A DNA stretch of 64,000 nt from Auricularia sp. M13. Lineage: Eukaryota > Basidiomycota > Agaricomycetes > Auriculariales > Auriculariaceae. The position numbers were made by a program, and so were the translations under genes. The notes under the pieces were generated by a model. The model was given only the letters and a program-made list of their open reading frames with translations. It was not told the DNA's origin and ran no database searches. Shown here piece after piece: positions 11,190-22,305 of this stretch; position 1 is the stretch's first letter, and each line of letters begins with the position of its first letter. The stretch spans positions 2,232,001 to 2,296,000 of the forward strand of contig CM073203.1 of the NCBI GenBank assembly GCA_037042915.1. The letters run 5' to 3'.

Positions 11190-11856
11190 GTTCTTTATGG
11201 TCGCGAGAAAGAGGAAAAGTTATGCTGTATTTGCTTGCAGCCCCAGCCTCGGACCCTCGGTACATACCCCACCATCAGGGTGGTCTCCAGCTTCTCTTTG
11301 CTCGGTACATCCGCGCAATCCTCCATGTTCGCTTCATCTCAGAGCACCGCCTGCTTTTTCTGGCATTGCCCTGGTGAGGCGGAGTGAGTCAACGGGATAA
11401 GATAGATCACGACGGATTCATCCGAGGGACAAAGATCCCCCGCTCAGTCGCCTCCTGCTGATGCCTGAGTATGTTCAAGGCATTGTTATGCCTTGAAAAT
11501 ATGGCATTAGAGTATTGGACTTACGATATGTTTCCCCTGAGTGAGCGCTCAAGCTTTGGTAAGATTTCACGCATCGTGTTTGTACCTATACCGTATTACC
11601 TCATCACGTGTTGAATGAAGTCTTATGTTGATGTTTCTGGAATGCCATTGGCCAGAAATGAAAATTGGCGTTTGGAAGGGAATAGGGCGAGGTCAATGCG
11701 GGCTGCCGAGGGCCTGCCACGTCCGAAATGTCCAGATCCTCCATCATTGACGCTGGCATGCCATCACCGCACAATGATGGACCCTCTGCCACCGGCATGT
11801 CACATAAATAGGTAGCGGCAATCGTTGCCCGCTCTCTGCCTCACACGCTCTTGGTC
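11190..11856. other. Intergenic region with a small hairpin and a TATA-like box
   Basis: No gene supported. A hairpin CAAGGCAT/ATGCCTTG lies at about 11477-11496. CCTCGGACCCTCGG at about 11250 resembles the CTCGG-rich segment at 27.5-28.0 kb. ACATAAATAG at about 11803-11812 is a plausible TATA box for the metallophosphoesterase, about 50 bp before its ATG. Confidence 0.5.
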
Positions 11857-13958
11857 ATGCTCGCTTCGGTTGGTTTCTTGTTGCATTTAGCGGCCCTGGT
11901 GCACGTTCGCGCGTGTCCAGGTGATGCAGGCGGTCACGCGCACTCCAAGAGACTGCAGCCCGACGCGACAAACACGGCTGCGTGGCCGACGCGTCCTCTC
12001 GAATGGGGCGATATCAACTTCATCTCGACGACAGACACGCACGGCTGGCTCCTTGGCCACCTGAAAAGCTCGGACCCCGAGCCGAATTACAGCGGTGACT
12101 TTGGCGACTTCTCTTCGTTCGTGCACCACATGAAGGCGCAGGCTCTGGAACGGGGCGTTGACTTGCTCCTGGTCGATTCCGGCGACTTGCACGACGGAAA
12201 CGGACTCTCGGATGTCGTTCTACCCGGCGGTGTCGATGGCCACGAAAGCAACAAATTCTTCGCTCAACTGCCTTATGACGTCCTTGCCCCAGGCAACCAC
12301 GAGCTGTACATCTACGACAACGCGCTGGACATGTACAACAACTTCATCCGGCATTACCCTGGCCGCTATCTGTCGTCCAATGTCAACATCACACTCAACG
12401 GCACGCGATCCGTGCCTTTTGGGTCGCGTTTTGCAAAGTTCAAGACTCTTCGTGGGCGCAAGGTCACCGCGCTCGGCGTGATGTACGACTTTACGGAGAA
12501 CATCTCGGGAACTACTGTACAACCCGTGGCGCAGATGGTCCAGGAGTCGTGGTTCAAACAGGCTATCCAAGATGAGCCAGCGTTTTTTTTGCTCGTTGGT
12601 CACATGCCTCTGCAGAAGGTCTGTCTATCTCGCATGCTTAGACTCCGTTTACTCGTACTAACACCTCAGCAGAACAACTGGCCGCTCGTTATCTCTGCGA
12701 TTCGTGCGCTCCACCCTACGACGCCTGTTCTGATATTTGGCGGCCATTCGCACATCCGTGACTGCGCAGTCTTCGACGACTACACCGTCGGCTTGCAGAG
12801 CGGAAGGTATATGGAGACGGTGTACGTGTGTTTCCTGCTGCTGTGCTGCGGTCTTAGAATAACAGTTCGTCAGCGGATGGCTCAGCGTCAAGCTCCCTCA
12901 TTCCAAGAAAGGCAAACCGGAGGGACCTCTGCATTTTTCGCGCCGTTATTTGGACCCCAATCGCAACACATACGCATTCCACACCTCTGACCACGGCAAG
13001 GTTCCTTCCGGCGCGCACTATCAGCCCAGATTCGACACGCCGAATGGTCTCAAAATCACGCACGGCCTGAGCGCGCTGGCAGAAAAGTTGAATCTAACCT
13101 TTAATTATGGAACCGTACCACAGGATTACTATATGACGCGGTTCGTAGTAGATGTCCCTCACTGTTCCAGCTGACACAGTGTCCAGCGTGCAGTACCCAG
13201 ATCCTTCTTCGGTCGTCACACTCTTTATCAACGAGGTTGTCCCAACTGTCCTTCGTGCTGCAAACCCGGAACGGGCATCCATCCCGAATGTGATCGTCGT
13301 TAACGCAGGCACTCAGCGGTTCGACGTGCTCAAGGGGCCATTCACCCTCAACGACGCCTTCATTGGTGCGTCAGCCCGCGCTTTCCCACGCGTAGATCTG
13401 AGCATGCCCACAGTATCCCCATTCTATAACACGTTCGTTTACATTCCCGACGTACCGTTCGACATCGCACGTCAGGTCGGACCACTACTGAACGTCTCCG
13501 GTCTTCCGTCAAAGCGCTCCAACTCCGCGTTGTTCGACCTGGACACCCGCACGCTTGAACGCGCCGATGTTGACGCTTATCACGAAGCATGGACGCGTGA
13601 CATGTGGGACCGTTTCTCTTCATCTGCCGTCGATCGGCGCGCGGAGGATGACTTGACTCTGGGCTATGTGACAACGGATAGCTGCCCTGGCGCAAATGAC
13701 GGCGACGACACGCCGCACCGTGCTGTGCCTGTGCTTAAGCGCCCTCCCTTCGTCTGGGCGCCGCTCCCGACCAACGTACCGGGCGACCAGGGCGTGGATC
13801 TCATCTTCACCGACTTCATCCAGAATCAGACCTTGACCATCCTGGACCGACTGGTCCCCGGTAAATATGGAGACGGCAACGTCAAGCCGTACACGGACGC
13901 GTCGCTGACTGTGCATGAAGTATTCTTGCGGTATGCGGAGATTGCGTGGTCACAGTGA
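11857..13958 (+). CDS. Secreted/vacuolar metallophosphoesterase, 5'-nucleotidase family
   Basis: Calcineurin-like dinuclear-metal hydrolase of the 5'-nucleotidase type; the layout recalls fungal vacuolar or secreted 5'-nucleotidase-like proteins such as yeast YHR202W. Five exons: 11857-12618, 12670-12819, 12866-13140, 13187-13365, 13414-13958; 636 aa. ATG at 11857 is preferred because it begins a signal peptide (hydrophobic residues 2-18, then ACPGDAGG). Metal-binding motifs: DTH at residues 60-62, DSGDLHDGNG at 107-116, GNHE at 146-149, VGHMP near 250, FGGHSHIRD near 280. Then a long C-terminal domain with no recognised catalytic motif. Several N-x-S/T sites fit a secretory protein. Intact in every exon. 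Confidence 0.9.
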
Positions 13959-14334
13959 TCATCCAACTGCTATTTGATACGATACAGAAGTCTTCTAATC
14001 GTGCATAATATTTGGCTCTCTGCCCCACCACCACCACCACCACTTTTCCGTGCGACGAACTCACAATCAGCCAGAGTCTGACCAGTACTGTATGATTAAT
14101 CTGTCTGTGACAAGCGCTCAGACCATGTGGGTCTTGTTGCAATGTGGAATGACGACCTCTCTATCTTGGGATGCACATGCAATTATCGCGCAAGTTGAGA
14201 AAGAAACAAGGTTGATCCGATTCCAGACGGATCGACTACATAAACAAGGATATGTCTCGGTGAACTACGGGTATGCTACTGTCATTAAACCCGGTGTGTT
14301 GTATCCCATGGCACGCATCAGTGCATCGTATGCC
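13959..14334. other. Intergenic region between convergent genes
   Basis: Roughly 375 bp shared by the 3' ends of the metallophosphoesterase (+) and the F-box-like gene (-). Holds a short CCA repeat (about 14028-14044). A 109-codon plus-strand open frame here runs into the antisense of the F-box-like gene and is not supported. Confidence 0.5.
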
Positions 14335-15756
14335 TCAGGCGGCTCCGTGGGGAAAGCCATTGTAGCAGGCCAAAGCTGAGGCGGACTGCGGACAGTCCCT
14401 CTGCTTTTTCTTCGGCGCACGCTGCTTTTTGGTCGATGCAGTGTTTTTCGGTTTGGGAGCCTCCCTCCAGTCTCTGACGCGCTTTGTGTAGGGTGCCGCT
14501 CGCTTCTGCGTGGAGTTTGGCGTTGATACGCGTCCGGTGGATGTGCGGGCTGAGGTGCCATGCGAGTGAAACTGCGGGAACATGATCTGAGGGTGAGGGT
14601 GTGCACCGTATGGGAGTTGCGGCATCGCCATGGATTGGCTGAGCATCTGCTGATAGACAGCCATGTTGTAGGGCGGCTGAGACGCGAGGCATCCACTGTC
14701 AATGCTGGCTGCGCGCGCGCACACTGATTCCTGGCCCGGAGCGAAATCCATCCTGACGCGCGCTACGTATGCCTGTGAATGCTCATTAGACGCCGCCGCC
14801 CTCGGTGTGATCGTGGCGCGTGCAGGGACGGGCGGGACGATGGCGTCGATGTGCCGCGCATCAAAGGACACAGGCGGCGGGAAGCAGCTCCAGTCGCAGT
14901 CTACTGTGCTAATGGACGGCGGGCCGGCGTAGACGAGTGCGGAACTGGTGAACCTCTTTTCGCTGTGCATTTCCCTAAGCTGCATAGTCGCACAAAACAC
15001 CTTGCCGCTGTCGTACAGCGCGGATATATGGAAAATCCCACGGCCGGCGCTCCCCTGCTGATGCGCTATGCCGACGTCTCTCAGTGTCAGCTGGCTGTGA
15101 CTCTCGTTGCCGCCTTTCGGGTGCTGCAGGGTGCATACGGCTTCTGGCAAGCCGCTCTGGGACACGTTTGGAAACGGTTGGTCATAGTGAGACCAGTCCG
15201 CCTGGGCTAGCATGTCCTCGATGGCGTAGAATATCAGACCACGCACTGCAGACACCGCAACGATGCGTCCATAGTCAGATAGAAAGATCCCGCTGCCCTG
15301 GTGTGAATTCGCTAGCCGTCGTGCGACCGGGCGGCGCAGATCGAGGGACACTACGCGATGGCCCCGGTAACCCTTGCGCACCATGCCGCGCGGGGCAGCC
15401 ACGACGAAGTAGCGCCAGATTTCCTTGGCCGTCGCGTCGGCTCTCATAACGGCGAGCTCTGAGGATATATGCGAGTTCCTCGACACAGTAAGATCGAGCT
15501 GTGCCTTGAGCATGCGCGCGTTCATCCTGCAGCCGCTCCAGAATGCGCACACGCAGCACGCGGCGTAGTAGTCTGCCGGGCAGAGGTGCGTGAACGCGAT
15601 CTGGGCGATCTCAACAGGAAGACGGGCCTGCCAATACCGGGTCTGGGCGCAGGCGTGCACGAGCCCAGGGTAGGCGCGGACGAGAGTGTTGCTGTCGGCA
15701 GTTGGTAGATGCTCGAAGAGTCGGACGCACGCGTAGGGAGGAAGAGGGAGGATCAT
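14335..15756 (-). CDS. F-box-like protein of unknown function, single exon
   Basis: 473 aa, uninterrupted. Residues about 45-85 (LPVEIAQIAFTHLCPADYY, then a CCVCAFW segment) fit an F-box, the motif that binds Skp1 in SCF ubiquitin ligases; the rest would select the target. The middle (about 110-300) has no repeat or motif I recognise, unlike LRR or WD40 F-box proteins. Residues about 350-400 are rich in M, Q, P and H, and about 420-465 are strongly basic (KKQRAPKKKQRD), possibly a nuclear signal. Agaricomycetes carry many such solitary F-box genes. Confidence 0.72.
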   Translation of the reverse strand: MILPLPPYACVRLFEHLPTADSNTLVRAYPGLVHACAQTRYWQARLPVEIAQIAFTHLCPADYYAACCVCAFWSGCRMNARMLKAQLDLTVSRNSHISSELAVMRADATAKEIWRYFVVAAPRGMVRKGYRGHRVVSLDLRRPVARRLANSHQGSGIFLSDYGRIVAVSAVRGLIFYAIEDMLAQADWSHYDQPFPNVSQSGLPEAVCTLQHPKGGNESHSQLTLRDVGIAHQQGSAGRGIFHISALYDSGKVFCATMQLREMHSEKRFTSSALVYAGPPSISTVDCDWSCFPPPVSFDARHIDAIVPPVPARATITPRAAASNEHSQAYVARVRMDFAPGQESVCARAASIDSGCLASQPPYNMAVYQQMLSQSMAMPQLPYGAHPHPQIMFPQFHSHGTSARTSTGRVSTPNSTQKRAAPYTKRVRDWREAPKPKNTASTKKQRAPKKKQRDCPQSASALACYNGFPHGAA

Positions 15757-16064
15757 AGCTGCTCAAGAGGCAATAGTAGCAGAGTTGAGAGTGAAAGCAC
15801 TGCCGGCCAGAGACTTGTTGCACGTTTCACAAGAGCGCAGACACACAGAGGACAGCCAGGGGTTTTCGTTGGGCACCTAATTTGGGAACCCAACAGCGCT
15901 TTGAGCACATATAGCTAGGGGCTCTCCAGGGTACGTTACGCAGACATAAGCCAGAAAAAATTCTGAGGTGGTCGGAAGCAAGAGACGCGTCCCGGCAAAC
16001 GACGGCGACTTGAGTGCGCAAAATCCCTGCTTTCTAAGTTTCTTCCGCATTTGCGCTGGCAGAA

Positions 16065-17480
16065 ACAAAAATCCTGGGTGACAGCGACGCAGAGTCGAGC
16101 TCATCGTCGAGCTCGTTGCTCAATGCGCTCAAAGTCAACGAGAACTACGCCAAGGCCTACACCCAGCGCGAGGAGCGCGAGGAGCTGCAGAAGCGTGCGT
16201 CCAGCCGCGCCGCCTTATAACTCAGGGTTGCCTGATAACTCATGCTGGCCCTAATTGCAGTTGATGAAAAGTACGGCGAGGACGCAGGTGACGACGCGCT
16301 GTCATAGGACGATTCGAGCAGCGAGACGGAGGACGAGGACGGCGAGGAGCTCAGATCGCAGGTCGACGCCGCCATCCTCCGCATGCTCGCCCGCATCCAC
16401 CAGAAGGACCCGGATATTGACGATAGCAGCACCTATGTCCTCTAGGAGGAGCATCAGAAGACCGCTACTGCGCGGCCGCTCGCAAAGGAAAAGGAGTAAG
16501 AATCCTAGGATAAAGTACGTTACGTTCACTTTAATATTCTATTTCATTTCCGTTCTGAGCGTTGCTTATTATATTCTACTTCTAGCCACTAACGATTAAG
16601 CAATACGCGCTGAACGCCGTGCTGTCCGTTCACGCTCGCCATTGCCGTCTTTACAACCCACGCATGTCGAGGAACAGCGCGCGCTGTCCGACGACCACAG
16701 CGGCTGCAGAGGCTTCGTCGTGCTGCGCGAGAAAACGAAAGACGAGATCGAGCGTGAGGAGGAAGAGTACCGGGCCTTCCTCGAGCGCGAGGTTCGCGAG
16801 GACATTGCCAGCCTCGTCGAAGTCGAGATCAAGGAGCAGTAGCGACAACAGCAGCATGCTGAGGACGGGGACAACAGGCGGGATAAGGATAAGAAGAAGT
16901 CGAGGAAGAGGACGGAGAAGGAGAAGGCGCGCGATCCGGATGAAGACCAGAAGTTCTCGCTCGAGTGCGTTCCCCATTCCGATTCACTGGTACTCAAGTT
17001 CTTATCTATTCGGTCAGAATTTTGTAGCTATTTCCTAAATACAGGCTGGGTCGACAAGTCTGCGAAACGCGTGCCGACGCATGGCGGAGTGACTTCGTCG
17101 AAACACTCATCCCAGGCCAAGGTCAACTCCAAATGGTAAGCGGAAAAGTACGAAGCGTCGTCATCGGGCGACCAGCTCAGAATCGGACGACCAAGCCGCG
17201 GACAACGATAAGGACGAGGAGGCGGACGATGAGGTGTTCGAATCCGCTGCGGAGCAAAGGCGCAGCGACACTCAATGCGCACCCGTGCAAGATCCCACCA
17301 CTGGTGCGGCACGAGGACACGTGGTGCAAGGAGGCGCGCGAGCAGGGCAAGACGCTCAAGGAGAAGACGAATGAGAAGCTCGCGGGCGCGAATGAGGGTA
17401 ATGGGCAGGGATTGGAATGGAGAGCCGAGAAAAAAACAAGAAACGCCATTCTGCGGTGGAGGGCGAGGCGTCAGCTTGGT
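16065..17480 (+). pseudogene. KRI1: Decayed KRI1 copy (nucleolar 40S biogenesis factor)
   Basis: Kri1 works with Krr1 in early 40S ribosome assembly. Order of conserved segments: VNENYAKAYTQREEREELQK (about 16134-16196), an intron with GTGCGT and TTGCAG borders (about 16197-16260), DEKYGEDAG, SQVDAAILRMLARIHQKDPD, KPLTIKQYALN after a second intron, REKTKDEIEREEEEYRAFL, GWVDKSAKRVPTHG and, near 17290-17390, LVRHEDT..KEAREQGKTLK. In-frame stops interrupt it at the CTGTCATAG site (about 16302), at CTCTAGGAG (about 16441), at GAGTAAGAATCCTAG (about 16495) and after VEIKEQ (about 16840); the frame also shifts before GWVDKSAKR and again in the 3' third. The N-terminal part and C-terminal KRI1-C domain are missing or unrecognisable. 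A working copy must exist elsewhere because the gene is essential in yeast. Confidence 0.85.
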
Positions 17481-17914
17481 GAGTTTTTTCTCTGCCTACG
17501 AGTGTGGTGTTCGTGCCGGTGCTCATGACTTTGGTAGATGATATGTTGTGTTGTGCAATATCCTTATTTCAAGTACTTCCTTGGAATTTCCAGTCATTGG
17601 GACGTTGCAAAAGTATGATCTCAGAAGGACTCCTATTGGCTGAGACTGTTGAGAGTCGCCGCCGTCTTGGCGCTACCAGCCTTCCCGATTCTGCCCGATT
17701 TCCGTCTCAGGCTGGCTCACTGGCAGGGCTCAGGCTCAGCTCCAGCTTCTTCATAATAGGTGCCACTTCGCGTAGCACGTAGTCTCAGGATTACTGCGGA
17801 TGCGGTGTTGCTCTCGCAATTCAGATAGGCACACAAGTCTACGAAAGAAGGTATCCATTGACAGTGTTTCATGCAAAAGGAAACAACGGCAAAAGAACTG
17901 AGATTGAAGCGCGC
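17481..17914. other. Intergenic region between the KRI1 remnant and NDUFS7
   Basis: No gene supported over about 430 bp. Ordinary composition, 3' flank of NDUFS7 on the minus strand. Confidence 0.5.
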
Positions 17915-18588
17915 TTAGCTGCGGTACCTGTTGGAGCGCGTGAGTTCAAATATATGCAGCACGACAATGAGAATCCGGATTGCTTGCATGCTGAGAACGC
18001 GCGGCGATGGGAAGAATAATAAAATGCGGAAGATCGGACGCACCACATCGTCGTCTTTCGGGCACGGCGCATCTTCCTCTGGAGCTGCATCAAGCCGTAC
18101 AGCAAAGCCTCCGCGGTCGGTGGGCATCCTGGGACGTAGATGTCGACGGGAACAAGGCGGTCGCAACCGCGCACGACGGCGTAGCTGTAGTGGTAGTACC
18201 CGCCGCCGTTCGCGCAGCTGCCCATGGAGACGACCCAGCGCGGCTCGGCCATCTGGTCGTACACCTTGCGCAGCGCGGGTGCCATCTTGTTTGTCACCGT
18301 GCCCGCGACGATCATCACGTCTGTCTGGCGCGGCGACGCGCGGAACATGTATCCCAGACGGTCCTGGTCGTACCGTGGTGCGGCAATGTGCATCATCTCA
18401 ACGGCACAGCATGCAAGGCCTGTGGGAACGAGGCAGGTGAGGAGAGTGGGGTTTTATGGTGGTGAGGCTTCACCGAATGTCATGGGCCAGAGAGACCCGG
18501 TGCGACCCCAGTCCATGATCTTGTCCAGCGTTGTGGTGATATATTCTGCACGCCGTTGAATCAATAGTTGCAGCCGAGATCGTGCCAT
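17915..18588 (-). CDS. NDUFS7: NADH:ubiquinone oxidoreductase 20 kDa subunit, PSST/NDUFS7 (complex I)
   Basis: Carries cluster N2, the last Fe-S centre before ubiquinone in mitochondrial complex I. Three exons: 18588-18474, 18419-18044, 17927-17915; 167 aa. Ligands Cys42 and Cys43 ([10 protein letters not shown]), Cys107 (MGSCANGGG) and Cys137 (YVPGCPP) are all present. The terminal exon is only 13 nt and supplies the end of the conserved WYR tail. The ATG at 18588 gives a short basic presequence ([13 protein letters not shown]), much shorter than the 30-60 residues usual in fungi; no alternative upstream exon keeps the frame, so the start is the only doubtful part. Core sequence is fully conserved, so this is a host housekeeping gene. 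Confidence 0.95.
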
Positions 18589-19497
18589 CAGTTGAGGAAG
18601 CGGTCATACAGAGCGGAGGGCAGTTATTCGAGAGACAGAGCGGGTCGTTGAGGTTGTAAGAGTGTCACAGGAAGGGATAGCCGCCGGGGAGAGCGCGCAT
18701 GGGAAGGCAGTTTACAAACCTGCAAGTCAGACACCGAACAAGCGCCGACACCCACTGTAGCACGCACCCGCTTTGTTCTTAGGGATCATGAGACTCTCTG
18801 CGTTGCTGCCTCGATTGGCGATGACCGTCGTAGGTTCATGAGTCGCCGCATTCTCAGTCGCCTGAGCACCCTGGATCGCACTCAAATGGACACCCCGCAG
18901 AGCCAACAGGGACTCGGGCTTCGATAAACCAGGCCAAATGCCTATGGCTGATGAGCACAGTAGTCGTTGAAACGAGCTGGAGGTTACCTACGGCGTGCAA
19001 CTGAACACCCAACCCGCAGTCCAGCGACGGGCGCTAACATGATGGGGGAGGAATGAAGCCAAGGGTGAGCTCAAACTCCGAGCGCGAGTCTCCCTTCAGA
19101 AACTCACCAATCGGGCCGGGACAAATCGCATTCTCACGGTTTGTTCCGCGGGCCCCAGATTATTACCCCAAAGGTAATTACGATTATGCCATTGCAGATC
19201 CTACCTTTTTTAGAAGGTGCACTGCTCTGTGATTTGTCCCTGGCGCCAACATTCGGCTTCGGCTTTTGCGGACTTTCCATCCACACTATCGCATTGCGCA
19301 AATGGTTGTCATCATTTAGGGTAAGGCCGTGCTGCGCGCACGGGTGTCCTGAACCCTCCCTTACGGCGAACCTAATACAGCGAACAGATCCGATGTCTCT
19401 AAGGTTTGGGAGTCGGAGTCAAAGGTGCTGCGATCGAAAAGTAGTGTAATGTAATTCCGAAGATGAAAGTAACTAAAACCGTAGCGGCGAAAGGAAC
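18589..19497. other. Intergenic region upstream of NDUFS7
   Basis: About 900 bp with no supported gene. Should hold the NDUFS7 promoter. A plus-strand open frame at 19141-19449 has no motif and ends next to the fold-back MITE. Confidence 0.5.
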
Positions 19498-19499
19498 TA

Positions 19500-20362
19500 C
19501 AGTGGAGGACATGGACATTCGAACGCCCCAATTTTTTACTCCTGTAAATTTACATTTCCACATAATTGAGTGATACCTTCCTCCCACCAATGACATGTGT
19601 TGATGATAAGTAGCCAAGCTTTAACATGGTGGTGGATTCATGTTGATTGCATTACTCTGTCATGAGGTGCAGCAGCAAGACTGATATGACTATATGCGGA
19701 TTGCACAGCCTGCCAAATTTCATGCAAGCCAGGTAGCACTGAGACCCCTTGTGCATTGGTAGATGAGAAGGTACACTACATGAATACACCCAAGGAATCT
19801 CATTTGCAGACTGCTTCATGGCTCAGAGCCACGATAACTGTGAAACACAGAATGCGCAAAATTTGTATATACTCTCAAAGCTCAACTGATTAGCTTCTGG
19901 ACTTGGAACTTGGGGGTCACGATCCATGTCTATATATCTCATTGTTTGCAAGGTATCATGACCTGAGACTCTCCCTAGAGCAGATTGTGTAGTGTTCAAA
20001 ATTTGCGCATTCTGTGTTTCACAGTTGTCGTGGCTCTGAGCCATGAAGCAGTCTGCAAATGAGATTCCTTGAGTGTATTCATGTAGTGTACCTTCTCATC
20101 TACCAATGCACAAGGGGTCTCAGTGCTACCTGGCTTGCATGAAATTTGGCAGGCTGTGCAATCCGCATATAGTCATATCAGTCTTGCTGCTGCACCTCAT
20201 GACAGAGTAATGCAATCAACATGAATCCACCACCATGTTAAAGCTTGGCTACTTGTCATCAACACATGTCATTGGTAGGAGGAAGGTACTACCCAATGTT
20301 GTGGAAATGTAAATTTACAGGAGTAAAAAATTGGGGTGTTCGAATGTCCATGTCCTCCACTG
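19500..20362. mobile_element. Fold-back MITE with about 365 bp arms (TA target)
   Basis: Left arm 19500-about 19864 and right arm about 19999-20362 are inverted copies with only scattered differences; both ends read CAGTGGAGGACATGGACATT on their outward strand, and TA flanks at 19498-19499 and 20363-20364. The loop is about 134 bp. Each arm contains the same open frame fragment (MAT.HQHMSLVGG), facing outwards, which is a by-product of the inverted arms. No transposase. Its transcript would fold into a long hairpin. Confidence 0.88.
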
Positions 20363-20501
20363 TATATACAAGCCATTCCGCTGTAAAATCCCAAGCGGGC
20401 AAAATTCACGGAGTGGCGATGTGTACAAAAGGAGCGCTGGGATTGTATTCAGCAAATGAAGATATGGTCATTACATTGTACTCACAGCAACGGTAAGAGC
20501 T

Positions 20502-21995
20502 TTAGAACGAAAGCTCAATTTCCTCGTTGGCGGAAGTGCTCGCCTTTGCGACCTCGGGGAGACTGTCGTCGAGGAGCGCAATCCAATTGAGGTTGAAGTT
20601 GGCGATCCACTCGGTATAAACCGTCTTCTTGCCGTCCTTGTGCTTGTGATAGCGATGAACAGTCGCATCGAGGTCGCCGTTCTTGAGATTCTCGGGCGCA
20701 ATGAAGCTCATCTTCGATCGAGGAAGCTCCAGACCTTTCGTTGCGTCGTAGATCTCCGAGAACGTCTCGGCCTACAAGGAGATGGGATTATGGACGCCAG
20801 GAACAAGTCGTGTATGGCACTTACTACAACCCTTGTCTCGCCAGGCCGTCGCACCGTCGTCCATTTGGAGAAGCGCAAATCGTCGTAATACACAGCAGCT
20901 ACGGCAGTGAACAGATTTAGCGACACGGCAGACTAGTAGTAATTGTTACTCACGTTCACGATCTTTCGTAAAACGCTTGATAATCTTGTTCGCCACTACA
21001 GTGTCTGAGTCGGCCAACATGCGCACGTTGACAATGACCTGGGAGCGCGGATCGCCGTTGCCGTCGAAGAAGAACGTATTGACCAGTGTACCGATGAACC
21101 AAATCTTGAGGGGGACCTTCGTGCCTTTGACACCCAGCGCGTAATACTTGCTCTGACCCGGCAGCAGCACGGGAACCCACTCCAGGTCATTAGGGACATT
21201 ACCGATGAAGTAAGTTTTGGCGGCGGCGTTGGATACATTACGAATGGCGGTAATACGTCTATGCGGGGATGAATATGGAAATGGTATATTTCTTATACGT
21301 GGACGCACTTGTTGACCTTGCCCTTGTATCCCCATTTAGTCGGAGCATTCTACGCGTGCATAAGTGTGCTGGACCTTCGAACATACAGTAGTTTAAGACG
21401 TACCGCGACCTTGACTACGGTGATAGTGGACTGCTTTCCTTTCGCGGGAGCCTTTGAGGCCTTGGCGAGCGCAATGGAATGCGCGGAATGCGCCGACGTG
21501 TCTGAGTCCTCCTCACCGTCGTTGTTCCCACCATCCGATCCGGCTGCATCTTGGACCTCTTCGTTTGACGTCGCCGCTACGACAGGGGCAGTGTCGACCG
21601 AACGTTCGCCGGAATCACGGTCGCGAGTAGGAGGAAGATTGCTGTCGGTGACGCCGATAGCATTGGCGTCACCAGTGCCAGCGTCATCGTCGATAGTAAC
21701 CGTATCCTCATTGTCGTCCTCCTCGTTCTGCTCCCGTGATTTTGGTTCGCCGGACGACGGTTCTTCGCCGGAGTCGCTATCGTCGTTCGTGCCGACCGGC
21801 TCTTGATGGTCAACCTCGCCCCTGGATATGAGAAAGAACATGTTAGGACGACGTTCAAGTGCTATGTGGCCATTAGAAAAATATGACTGACCTGTTCGAG
21901 CGCTTGACCGCGCGGTCGTCCTCGATAGTACCGGTCGAAGATTGGGCCTTGCGTTTCTTTCCTTTGGTGTTGGGCTTGATAACTTTGGCGGACAT
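20502..21995 (-). CDS. Unknown protein with acidic disordered N-terminal half
   Basis: Six exons: 21995-21892, 21821-21404, 21349-21309, 21258-20954, 20898-20825, 20771-20502; 403 aa, all phases consistent. The start MSAKVIKPNTKGKKRKAQSS has a basic, nuclear-signal-like run. Residues about 35-175 are acidic, rich in D, E, S and T. From about 185 (KWGYKGKVNK) a folded region follows: NVPNDLEWVPVLLPGQSKYY, a GD-rich turn, KIIKRFTKDRE, then SKMSFIAPENLKNGDLDATV. No family recognised. The gene starts 39 bp after a TATAAAATG box. It sits beside the family 1/family 2 genes and shares that core promoter with the unknown gene at 57.9-59.0 kb. The two proteins also share a loosely similar IAP..GD segment, which may be chance. 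Confidence 0.75.
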
Positions 21996-22033
21996 TCGTA
22001 GGCGGGCAAGGGTACACACAACCGGAAGATGGG

Positions 22034-22042
22034 CATTTTATA
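22034..22042 (-). promoter_or_regulatory. TATA box, 39 bp upstream of the ATG at 21995
   Basis: TATAAAATG on the minus strand. The identical nonamer occurs at the identical distance before the unknown gene starting at 58995, and close variants precede those at 26538 and 61310. Confidence 0.65.
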
Positions 22043-22305
22043 GACCTCCAGGAACAAAAGCGCCGAGTCGAGATTGAAGAGAGACATGTCTTGCTCTTGT
22101 CGAAAGGGAATTAGTGCTTTGCGGGCCAAGGCGTAGATCACGAGTTGGTCCTGTGTGAACATTCAGAGCTATGACTGACGAGATAACAAAGTGAGACGTT
22201 ATTATTCTGCTATGACCTTGCATCATGTGTGCGGACGCGGTGTGCCGCTGGCTATGGCGCGCTGGGACTTCAGGAATCGTATCTGAAGAGGGAAAAATTG
22301 GCGTA

